From contig SADC01000928.1 of the NCBI GenBank assembly GCA_004194705.1, positions 1-64,000 on the forward strand: DNA of 64,000 nucleotides, given 5' to 3'. A program made the translations under genes and the position numbers. The notes beneath the pieces are model-generated. The model worked only from the letters and a program-made list of their open reading frames with translations. It was not told where the DNA came from and did not search any database. Source of the DNA: Ditylenchus dipsaci. Taxonomy: Eukaryota; Nematoda; Chromadorea; Rhabditida; Anguinidae. Of the stretch, positions 46,841 through 55,840 are shown in pieces (within the stretch, counting starts at the first letter, position 1; each line of letters starts with the position of its first letter).

Positions 46841-46930
46841 TTTAGTTTGATAAAAAAAATACACAATTAAATATTTTTTTTAAAACTAGCTTACCAGTTC
46901 TAGCGACGGAAAGTCTCTTGCTCACTAAAG

Positions 46931-47542
46931 TTAAGTGTTCTTCCTAATTTTGCTGGTGTGACTCGTATTCCACATCTTCCTATTCTTGCATAACACAAAT
47001 TCTCGAAAATTTTTAATAATAATTATGGTGAGCAAAGGATTTAGCATGAACATCCAGTTGAGAGGGGCTGTCACATAGGTCATTGAAAAAAACGTAGTAG
47101 TGCCTTCAGCCACAAACAATAAAACAATCAGAGCAAAGCTGATAATACAGAGAATAAATGCAGGCAACATAGCTTGCACTAGCAAAGTCAGGGTCAGCTG
47201 CCGGTTTATTTCCTTCAATTTAGCGTTACAACTAATATTATTCATAAATGACCAGATTCGAAAGCTGCACCACCCAATGATGGAGTAGCAAAGCATATTT
47301 GCTACAAGCATCAAAGTAAAACAAATAGTGTTTTTGAAACTGTTTATTTTGCCGTTGCCAACAAGTATGACATCTTCTTGATCTGCTTCTTTGAGCAGTT
47401 GAAAGAAGTAGAGTTGTGGGGCAGTTTGTCGTAAGGTGGTGTGGGAAAATGTCCTGCACTTAATAGATACGCTTGTCCAGCCACTAATAAAGCAATTGTA
47501 AATAGCATGGAAGCGTAAGAATAGTTAGAAATTTGGAGTTGT
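46931..47542 (-). CDS. Nematode 7TM chemoreceptor (Str/Srh-like), C-terminal part
   Basis: Minus strand from about 47542 (QLQISNYSYASMLFTIALLV, TM-like) through LLKEADQEDVILVGNG, then ICFTLMLVANMLCYSIIGWC (TM5-like), RQLTLTLLVQAMLPAFILCI (TM6 with the Q-A-x-x-P pattern of nematode chemoreceptors), and NWMFMLNPLLTIIIIKNFRE (TM7 with the NPLLTII pattern), ending at 46931 in a basic tail. This is the second half of a serpentine receptor of the Str/Srh/Srd superfamily. The frame must shift by one base at the CCCC run near 47417. Upstream TM1-TM4 exons were not found; a simple inverted repeat at 47595-47800 lies where they would be expected. Either a truncated copy or the 5' exons are unrecognised. 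Confidence 0.7.
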
Positions 47543-47594
47543 CTGAAAGTGTGACATTTTTTAATTTTTTTTGAGACAAGTCATCGCATTTATG

Positions 47595-47800
47595 CCTCTT
47601 ACACAATGACGAGAAATCCTCAATCTTCAATCGCCAATCTTCAATCTCAAACTTCAATCCTCAACTTTGATCGTTCACAATGAAAGTTGAGGATTGAAGT
47701 TGAAGATGAGGTTGAAGATCGGAGATTGAGTATTGACGATTTACCGTCATTGTGAACGATCAAGATTGAGAATTGAGGTGTGATAATGATAGTTAAGAAT
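47595..47800. repeat. Palindrome of TCAATC/GATTGA units
   Basis: CAATGACGAGAAATCCTCAA with repeated CAATCTTCAATC units and AACTTTGATCGTTCACAATG is mirrored by CATTGTGAACGATCAAGATT, then GAGAATTGAGG, and internally by AAAGTTGAGGATTGAAG. The ends are inverted arrays of a 6-8 bp motif. Non-coding. Confidence 0.65.
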
Positions 47801-48345
47801 ACATTCTCAGTATTTTTCAATACATTCTCAGTATATCCTCTAATTTCATTCTCATGCTCTTTTTTTTGATAATTTTCCCAGAATAGAGGATCATTCATTT
47901 GACAGCGGAACAATTATCATTCATGATATAGCAATCTCGCTGTTTTTCCTAGCCCACCTTGTCTCTTTATTCATCTCAACTAAATTTTATCCGTCTTACA
48001 GCCTGCTTATCTACCAATCCTAGATTATGTAAACGGTTTTAGTAAACTCAAACAACCAGTAGAATCACCTTTATTCGACGAACCATTCTTGAATGAATGA
48101 TTCGCTATCACATGTTCTGCATACAGCCGACTTTTTAGGTGTCGCTTGATTTCAATGTTGATGCAGAAATCATTTCAAGACAAAACTTCCGACCATCTCT
48201 CTAAAAGCTTTGCCTGAAACGTAAATATCAGTCTTTGAATCTGCTTTTGTAAGGTATAGTTGCTTACAGCTTTTAGCTCTTTCTACAATTGCTGTTTAGT
48301 TCAATCTCTTTGTCTAATCAAACTGAAGTACAGCTGAAGTTCAAG

Positions 48346-50092
48346 ATGAGTGGTCGTTTCTTGTTTCCATGCTCTCTGCTGGTGTGCCGTCGTTTTGTGT
48401 CTCAGACTGGGCAAGGATTAATCTACTTGAGTAATCGCTATTCTCAAACTACTAATGGACTGAATTCGACTAACTCCGAATGCAATGGTAACGCTGATGA
48501 TACGATTGTTAGCAGTAAGTCTTCGGTTACGTTCTGTATGCACCAAATAAGCATTATATTTAAGAGCGTCGCTTCACTGGTCGAACGAGGTACGGGAAAA
48601 GATCCAAGCGAAGAAGTCGTAAGTTATATGCTTTCTGTTCAAGTGAGACGGTCTTTATTTTCCAGAACTTGGGGTCGTGATGTACGCAGAGGACGTGAGT
48701 GGGGTTTGCTCTGTGACGCTCACATACATTACTCTTTTAAGATTGATTCATTCGATTACGGCAATTCAACGTATGGGGTTTGTCAGGAGATCCTTTACCG
48801 GAGAAACGCAAGCAAATGACTCCCCTTGAAGTAAATATTAGGGTTTAAGCCTGTATCATTGCTCCCTATTCAGATCGTCAGTTACTTGGATCAGTTCGTC
48901 ATAGGGCAGCAGGAGGCTAAGGGTATTCTGGCTATCAGCTTCTATGAACACAGCAAGAGGATCCAGAACAATCTCATTACATATCCTGTCAATAGTCCAT
49001 CATTTCTCAATACTGGTATTCTATACTGATTGCTTGATTATTAGGAGACATATTTTATAGGAAGTGGCACGTTTTCTCGTCGGTCAAAGTCTTCAGCGAT
49101 TGCCTGCCTGATGGATGAGAAAATTCAATTGGACAAGTCAAATATACTGCTTCTGGGTCCTTCTGGTGTCGGCAAAACTTACATGACGGAAATGTAAGTG
49201 AGCAAATTAGTTTATCCACATAAAATTGAGTTTTAGAGTCGCTAAGCTGCTTGATGTGCCTTTTGCTTCTGCGAATGCGACTACTCTGACTCGAGCGGGC
49301 TATGTGGGTGAAGATGTTGAATCCGTCATTCAAAAGCTGCTCGAAAATGCTAATGGGGATGTGAAGCGAGCTGAACGTGGTGTAGTGTTCATTGACGAAA
49401 TCGACAAAATTGCCTCTTCCAATCGATCTCAGGATAATCAACGGGATGTAGCTGGACGTGATGTTCAGCAGTCGATGCTCAAGATGGTGGAAGGTTTGTG
49501 AGAGAAGTATTTTATACACATTAATAACTGTGTTTATTGAGGAACCAAAGTTGAAGTCAAGAAGGGTGCCAAGGGTCAGAATGTGACGGTGCAAGTAAAC
49601 ACCAAAGAAATTCTTTTTGTCGTATCCGGTGCCTTTACCAGTCTAGAGGTGGATTCTTTTTCTTCAAGTTCAATTATTAAACATGAACATTTTAGGAAAT
49701 TGTTGGCCGTCGTCTAGATAATCGTTCTCTTGGTTTCGGTAATATTGACTTCCCACAAAATTAATAGCTACTTTATTGCTGTAGGTGCCTCAACCCTGTC
49801 CTTCAGCATCACGAAAGACGACAAAGAGAAGGAATTGATTCAGATGAAGAAAGATAAAGTTAGTTTTATTGTCGTTGTGTGTCGCATTCTTCTTGTATTT
49901 TTTCAATTTCAGCTTCTCTCCAGGGCTACGCATGATGACCTGGTCGAATATGGAATGATACAAGAGTTCGCTGGCCGGTTTCCTGTAATTGCTCCATTTC
50001 ACACTCTCACTAAGGACATGTTGAAAGAGATCTTGATAAAGCCGAAGGGTAGTTTAGTGGCACAGCAGAAAACGTTGTTTGCGTTGGATGAT
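48346..50092 (+). CDS. clpX-like: Mitochondrial ClpX-like AAA+ ATPase, 3' end not found
   Basis: ClpX unfolds proteins for the ClpP protease in the mitochondrial matrix. ATG 48346 opens an Arg/Ser-rich N-terminus ([20 protein letters not shown]), a likely import signal. Exon 1 is 48346-48514; one or more poorly resolved exons follow (48570-48831, ending MTPLE). Clear exons then follow: 48874-49015 ([14 protein letters not shown]), 49061-49193 (Walker A GPSGVGKT), 49237-49493 (pore-loop region [10 protein letters not shown]; Walker [12 protein letters not shown]), 49542-49648, 49696-49738 ([14 protein letters not shown]), 49785-49858 and 49913-50092 ([20 protein letters not shown], sensor region). 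The last exon runs into a GT donor after FALDD, and no exon with the C-terminal GARGLR box was recognised before 52 kb; a foldback repeat begins at once. The C-terminal small domain is therefore missing, displaced or unrecognised. Core AAA motifs are intact. Confidence 0.85.
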
Positions 50093-50109
50093 GTAATTTC
50101 TGTTCTACA

Positions 50110-50485
50110 TTGAAGTACTGATAACCCGACACCCGTCGAGTCCATTTTTCACCTTAACTTTCGAATGCTTTTGAAAATTATGTTATGACAGTCTGATGCA
50201 AAATATCGTAAGGATTCCGATTTTACCAGGCGTTTTTAAAATCCTAAAATTTTGACTTAAAAAAACCGAAATTCCGGTAACCCGATAGTCCATCTTGGAA
50301 TAGGGTGTCGGGTTATCGTAATTGTAGTTTTTAAGTGTCAAAATTTAAGGATTTTTAAAACTTTTAAAATGACCGGTAAAATCGGAATGCTTATAATGTT
50401 CACCACCAGACTGTCATAACATAATTTTCAGAGGCATTCGAAAGTTGGAGTAAAAAAGTGTCGGATCCTAGGTGGGAACGAACTC
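50110..50485. repeat. Palindromic repeat after ClpX-like gene
   Basis: GATAACCCGACACCCGTCGA (about 50122) is mirrored at about 50307-50320 by GTGTCGGGTTATCG. A nearby inverted pair is CAGTCTGATGC/CCAGACTGTCATAAC, followed by GTGTCGGATCCTAGGTGGGA, a motif shared with 2345 and 30480. A composite of old MITEs. Confidence 0.55.
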
Positions 50486-50749
50486 GAGTGGTTCCTTTTA
50501 TTACTGCATTTTTTCATATTTTATGTACAATTTTAGTATCAAAATGATTCTCCGGCTCTTGGCTATTCAACAACACCATCAGCGCACGCTTGAACCACTG
50601 CCCAGCTGAGTTGAAGGCCAAAACACCACCTGAAATCGGTTTTTGTTCGAAAAACTATTCATTTTGGGTTATTCTTTGATTGGTTTGGTTTGACTTTTTT
50701 CCGAATATTTTTTAATATATATCTTCTCTCTTTTGTTCCTTTTTTTTCA

Positions 50750-50950
50750 GCCCTCGGTTTACAAAGTTCTGTCCCTCTTCTCTGTTGATGCTGTCATCCT
50801 TCGCTCTGGCCTTAGGTATCTTCTCCCTTTTGTTCCTTTTTTTCAGCCCTCGGTTTACAAAATTCTGGCCCTCTTCTCTGTTGATGCTGTCATCCTTCGC
50901 TCTGGCCTTAGGTATCTTCTCCCTTTTGTTCCTTTTTTTCAGCGCTCGGT
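50750..50950 (+). repeat. Tandem repeat of ~95 bp with splice-like signals
   Basis: Two near-identical units of about 95 bp and the start of a third. Each starts after TTTTTTTCAG and contains CCCTCGGTTTACAAA(G/A)TTCT, then GATGCTGTCATCCTTCGCTC and CTTAG|GTATCTTC. Each unit thus looks like an acceptor, a 62-base exon-like stretch (reading PSVYKVLSLFSVDAVILRSG) and a donor plus 33-base intron-like stretch. Whether it is a duplicated exon of an upstream gene is unknown. Confidence 0.6.
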
Positions 50951-51337
50951 TTAAAATTTATATTTATTTCATGAAAATATTATATTATTACACCAAAGTA
51001 AATGGTTTATAGTTGGTTTCTTTTTATTGTGATGGTCATATGCATGAAATCGCAAAATTAATGCAGCTGCTGACAGTAAAGCAGTGCTGGAAACGGTTGC
51101 AATAGATTGCTCGATACTTTTTGACCCTAGTAGTGAGTTAACCTACTAAAAATGGACAAGAAAATAGGGTGTGTAGACAGTGGGAATCGAGCTCGAGAGT
51201 TCAAAATATTCGCTCCCCTATGTGCACCCCCCCCTTTAACGAAGTATAAAAAACTCGGTAATTCCCATTACCAGTAGGAACGGATTTCAAAACCCTTTCA
51301 AGAATGTTGTGAAAATTTTCAAATATATAATTTTCCT

Positions 51338-51512
51338 ATAAGCTCTGCTCTTGGCTCCGAGCCAAGAGCCAGAGCAGGAGCCAAAATTTTGGGGGTAGGA
51401 GCCAAGAGCCAGAGCGCGAGCCAAAATTTTGGGGCAGGAGCCAAGAGCAGAGCAGGAGCCGAAAATTTCGGGCAGGAGCCAAGAGCCAGAGCAGGAGCAA
51501 AAATTTTCGGGA
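51338..51512. repeat. Minisatellite GAGCCAAGAGCCAGAGC
   Basis: Four to five copies of a 36-38 bp unit GGAGCCAAGAGCCAGAGCAG, GAGCCAAAATTTTGGGG. It is headed by a short inverted copy (GCTCTGCTCTTGGCTCC). Open on both strands but compositionally artificial, so not a gene. Confidence 0.75.
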
Positions 51513-51844
51513 GCACATCACTGTTCACTAGCCACAACACCTATAATGGGGTAGATACTCATTCTGAGGGAGCATCTGCCTATAAATCCCGAAAATATCA
51601 GTTTCTTACATGGGATTGTAAACCGTGATTTCTCACCAAAACTTTACGCTGAACATGGTTAGACAACACCAAAACTGTAATTTTGGTGACTCAAACTATG
51701 AAACCTAGGATAGGTACCCATGGTTCAGGTGGGTATCATGCTGGATGGCCTAAAAATGAAATTTTAGTCAATTTTTTTAAAGTTTTTCATGCTCCAAAAC
51801 CTGTTTTCGGGACTAATTCGGACATGCTGAAGATGGGTTGATAG

Positions 51845-52111
51845 TAGAGTAGTTCACGGTCGGTTAACCGACCGACCGGGTATTTGGCCAAAAAAAACCG
51901 ACCGAAAAACCGGGTACAAAAAAACCGGGAAAACCGAAAACCGGGTACAGCAAAATTTCGGTTAATTTACGACAAAAAAAAACCGAAAACCGGGTACAAG
52001 CCGGTTAACCGACCGAAAAAAACTTAAAAACCGTAACCGAAAACCGGGTAGCCAAAATCCCGGTTAACCGAAAACCGGTAAGGCCCAATTAACCGACCGT
52101 GAACTACTCTA
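51845..52111. mobile_element. hAT-like MITE, TAGAGTAGTTCACGG ends
   Basis: A 267-bp element starting TAGAGTAGTTCACGGTCGG and ending CCGACCGTGAACTACTCTA, flanked by a perfect 8-bp duplication GTTGATAG (51837-51844 and 52112-52119). The interior consists of AACCGAAAACCGGGTA-type units. It is inserted in the arm of a CCACTTGG-type foldback element. Confidence 0.88.
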
Positions 52112-52454
52112 GTTGATAGTGGTAAAATGCCGTTTTGTAGGGTATTTTTTAGTTTTGGGCAATAATTAATTTCGCTAAAATCGATTATTGCCTGAAACTC
52201 AAAAACTTAAAAAAAACTGAAACTTAAAAAATACTCGAGGAAATGGCATTTAACCTCTATCAAACCATCTTCAGCGTGACCGAATCAGTCCAGAAAACAG
52301 GTTTTAGAACCCAAAAACGTGAAAAAAAATTTTTGGTTCAAGTGGACGACCACTTGGTTTTAATGGTCTAGACTCTAGAGAAGGTGCCAGGGAGTTGCCC
52401 TGCTCACCCTGAGTCTTACTGGTCTTTTACAGAATAGTTTATAATTGTTATTCA

Positions 52455-52536
52455 AGAAACAATAATGTCTGTCACCACCAGGATTTGAGCCTGCAGCCTC
52501 AAAAATCGATCCAGTATCCTCTAGATCACCTCTGAG
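52455..52536 (-). repeat. tRNA-derived SINE-like head
   Basis: The minus strand reads GGATTCTCAGAGGTGATCTAG, then GGCTGCAGGCTCAAATCCTGG, which resembles A- and B-box elements with a roughly tRNA-like spacing. The arms of a CCACTTGG palindrome flank it. The stem structure is not complete, so a tRNA call is not made. Confidence 0.35.
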
Positions 52537-52549
52537 AATCCATGCACTG

Positions 52550-52972
52550 AACCAAGTGGTTGACCACTTGGATCAAAAAAATTTTTTACGTTTTCGGGTT
52601 ACAAAACAATTTTTCTGCACTAATTCGAGCATAGTAAAAGTCTTCAGCCGAGTTGACCTCCAGCAGAAGCAGCTGCAATGAAAATGGAGTATTGTTTTCC
52701 TATCAATAGTGATAGTTTGACAGTGGTAATAGTTAGTTTGACAGTGGTAATAGTTTGACAGTGGTAAAATCACGTTTTATCAAGAAATTTTGAGTTATTG
52801 CTAATTCTTGATTTATCAAAATCAATCATTAGCGGTAAATCAAAAATTTCTTGATAAAACGTGATTTTACCACTGTCAAACCATCTTCAGCATGCTCGAA
52901 TTAGTGCAGAAAATTGTTTTGTAACCCGAAAACGTAAAAAAATTTTTTATCCAAGTGGTCGACCACTTGTTT
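52550..52972. mobile_element. CCACTTGG foldback element carrying a gene fragment
   Basis: The ends AAGTGGTTGACCACTTGGAT and ATCCAAGTGGTCGACCACTT flank arms (CGTTTTCGGGTTACAAAACA / TTTGTAACCCGAAAACG; GACAGTGGTAAAATCACG / its inverse). The left arm is interrupted at about 52633 by some 85 bp matching the last exon of the cysteine-rich gene at 54825-54905 (AGTCTTCAGCCGA, TTGACCTCCAGCAG, GTATTGTTTTCCTATCAATA). After the insert the arm is duplicated in a GTTTGACAGTGGTAATA tandem. Confidence 0.75.
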
Positions 52973-53589
52973 GCTACCACCTGGTCTAAATTGGGGAGGG
53001 TTTGCCGTCACCGAGGTTACTGGTTCGAGCCTCACTAAGTGTTAACTTTATCTTTTTACTTCCATTTTTAGGTCATCCAGGTGGACACCCACCTGACCAG
53101 GAGGTACCTACCCAGGAATTGGGGTTAGGGTGGGGATATCCAAGTGGACCACCCGAAAATTCAGGAGTCGATTAGACTTATTAACAATTTTTTGTCCATA
53201 CTTATTTCAGCCGATTACGTATTTTAAGCCTGATTACTGAGGTCAGGGCACAGAAAAATTGACTTAAATCGACTTTTCATGTAAAAATTATTTTATGGAA
53301 AATTTTCCACTTTTCACGGAAAATTTACCTCGATTCATGGTCTTGGGTTTTTCTCGGGGTGGTTTCAGCAGTTGGGATGGTATGAGGTAATTCACGGATG
53401 GCATAAAAAATCTGGGATGGTTTAGGATGGTTCAGACACAATCTAAAAAATTTCGAAAAAAAACTTAAAAATCTGTTTGAAAAAAGTTTCATTTTGGGAA
53501 AATGTCTATACCCCTAATTGGGAACTCAACTCAGAAAAAAATACATTTTTCGGCATATCCCACGTGGAAAAAAAATCCGATCAAATTCT

Positions 53590-53810
53590 GAAAATGCATT
53601 GAAAAATTGAGTGCGGCGGTGCGGATTTGCACCCGCACTCGAACTCCTCACTTTCTCACTCCCGCGACGAGGAGGCAAATCCTCATTGGGTACAGTCGAG
53701 TGCCGCACTGCGGTAGTGCCGCTCTTAGTGCGGGAGTGCGGAGGTGCGAATCCAGTGTGTACCCAATGAGCTCTGCACCCTCAGATCTGCACCCTCACCC
53801 CCTCACTGGG
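53590..53810. repeat. GTGCGG-rich palindrome
   Basis: GTGCGGCGGTGCGGATTTGCAC and CTCATTGGGTACAGTCGAGT are mirrored by GTACCCAATGAGCTCTGCAC-type sequence; CACTCCCGCGACG is mirrored by GTGCGGGAGTGCGG. A GC-rich island in A/T-rich surroundings that creates short spurious ORFs. Confidence 0.5.
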
Positions 53811-54483
53811 TAAGCACCTTTAGGGTCGGTCCCAAGGGTGTATGTTATAACGAGGTTTGACTGTAAACTTTGTTACCTCAAAAGTTTGACCCCATATTAT
53901 TTTCGCCTATCTCTTGCTGAACAAGTTTGAGAAAAACAGTCGGTAACACTTTACTTGGTCCCGCCCACGGCTGACCCACTTTTGAGCGGAATTTTTAAAA
54001 ACCGATTGCATGTTCGTGTTTCTCGACCCGGATTTTCACGGAAAATAATCATCAGATTCTGTGAAAGTGTAATTTTTTTTGCGATTATCTTTGGTCCCCA
54101 AATAATCCCCCAAGGATAAAATTTTGGGTGGTATTTGATTTTGGCCATGAAATACTGAAAATTGGCCATAAAATATTTAATTTTGGCCATAAACTCGACG
54201 TGGCCATAAAATACTCAATTTTGGCCATAAACTTTTGAATTTCGGCCATAAATTGATTAATTATGGCCATAAACTTTTGAATTTTGGCCATAAACTCGAA
54301 TTCGGCCACAAAATGTTGAATTTTGGGTTTGAATTTCGGGTTGGCTCTAGGTCAATTGAATTTCGTCACCAGTTTTGCTCCGTTATATAACTGTCTTACA
54401 CTTTTCATCCTTGCAAATTTGCATGTCTTCCGCATCAATATTAGAATTCTGTGTGTTTAGAATTATCAAGCTCAACGAAAGAC

Positions 54484-54872
54484 AATGAAGTTCACAGTGA
54501 TGTCTGCTCTCCTGATGTTTTTTCAGTGGTTGCTTGCGCTTTAGCACCTGGATTCGCTATTCTAGGTGAGTGTCTTTAATTGACTGGCGATTCGTGTTCT
54601 GACTAGGTCTATTTTTCAGTTGGCTAACAACATGTGCTCTACGCTCCGATTGCATCAACTCCATTGATTTTCAAAGTAAGTTTATTCAATTACAGGCGAT
54701 TGCTTCAACTATCTCAATGGCAGTGGTTGTGATCGTGCGTTCAGACTTGGCTTTCCGTTGAACAATGAGTGCTTAAGTGAAAAACTTGTTCTATTAACCC
54801 ATTCTGTATTACAGTGTGCTCCTTCGAAAAAGTCTTCAGCCGAATTGACCTCCAGCAGGAGCAGCAGCAATA
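54484..54872 (+). CDS. Small cysteine-rich secreted protein
   Basis: ATG 54484 opens MKFTVMSALLMFF, a typical signal peptide, if one base is added at the T-run near 54521 (otherwise it stops after 19 codons). The following VACALAPGFAIL ends at a GTGAGT donor (54566). The next exon after TTTTTCAG (54620) reads WLTTCALRSDCINSIDFQ and is joined across a 21-bp putative intron-like gap (54674-54693) to SDCFNYLNGSGCDRAFRLGF, then PLNNECL. A last exon after ATTACAG (54812) reads CSFEKVFSRIDLQQEQQQ and stops. The product would be about 90 residues with six or seven Cys after the signal. No known family is recognised; a small secreted peptide is inferred. It sits within the 54.1-58.4 kb inverted-repeat structure. 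The short third intron may instead be an unresolved frame error. Confidence 0.5.
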
Positions 54873-55114
54873 AAAATCGAGTATTGTTTTCCTATCAATA
54901 GTGTATTTCGATGCGATGTAATGATCTGAATAGAATTGTTTTTAGTACATCAGGTTTCTGAGCATACCGTGTTTGTTGTTTCTTTCCGTGGATAAGGTTA
55001 TAATTGTGCAAGGTCAACAGGAGTGGCGAGCTTTCTATTGGCTTATTATTATATTATTAGTAAATGATTCAAAAAATTGGACGGTTAGCATCTGCTATCC
55101 CTGCGCTTGTGTTG

Positions 55115-55452
55115 TGAAAGTTGTGAGACTAACCGCGTAATTTTTTTCGAATTTTTTTTTTGTTCAAAAGACTTAGAATTTATTTGTTTACACATTTTAA
55201 TCATTTTAAGACAACAAATTTTTTTTGGTATAAAAATGTTGAAAAATTTTTTCACCTTGGTCCTCCAAGCTGATTAAAAATAAATGAAAAAAATCAGCCT
55301 GGAGGACCAAGGTAAAAAATTATTCAACATTTTTATACCAAAAAATTTCATTTGTCTAAAAATGATAAAATTGTGTAAATAAATAAGTTCTAAGTCTTTT
55401 AAATGAAAAAAAATTCGAAAAACAATTCATGCGGTTAGTCTCACAACTTTTG
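55115..55452. mobile_element. Long perfect-arm palindrome (MITE)
   Basis: AAGTTGTGAGACTAACCGCG is mirrored by GCGGTTAGTCTCACAACTT, with arms continuing through AAGACTTAGAA, TTTATTTGTTTACACA and CACCTTGGTCCTCCA to a short centre at about 55275-55290. Nearly the whole 338 bp folds into one hairpin. No clear target duplication is visible. Confidence 0.75.
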
Positions 55453-55840
55453 GATCAACCGAATAAATTTTCGAACGGGTGTCTTGGTCTTTTTTTCACT
55501 GCACCAGCTGTATTCCAACCCTGGCTGAATGACGTGGTTAATGTGTCTGCGGGAGTGAATTTATTAGAGTTTTTTTCCTAGAGTGGTGAAGAATAGGTGA
55601 ATTACACAGAAAAGGGACCCAGACTCTGATTCGGGAAACTTCGATAAAAAATGCTTCAAAAATGCTTTAGGAAACTTTCTGCGACTTTTTTCAAATAAAA
55701 AATCTCTGAAAGGTTTCCAGGGCCGAAAAACCAACCCACGATTGTTGGGCATCCTCCAAATGGCTCTTGAGATCTACTTACTTTAAGGACCCTGTCTCTT
55801 CCTTATCATGGTAATTTGAAAGGTTTGAATGCGCGCGGGA

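Larger units (their letters stand above)
43400..46900. other. Gene-poor repeat tract
   Basis: No protein exon is recognised. Present are A/T-rich DNA, two tRNA-like SINE heads on the minus strand (45456-45505 and 45757-45822), a third SINE-like region near 44650-44720 (minus: GGTTACAGGTTCGACTACTA), a palindrome at 46135-46290 and a hAT-like MITE at 46510-46840. The start exon of the oxidoreductase may lie here but was not seen. Confidence 0.45.

Noticed and set aside
48289..48345. Upstream extension of the ClpX-like start
   Set aside because: The frame is open before 48346, but the first ATG giving an import-like Arg-rich N-terminus is at 48346; nothing upstream resembles ClpX.
51319..51628. 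Repeat-rich ORFs on both strands (ALALGS, GAGAKS type)
   Set aside because: They arise from the GAGCCAAGAGCCAGAGC minisatellite; both strands are open because of composition.
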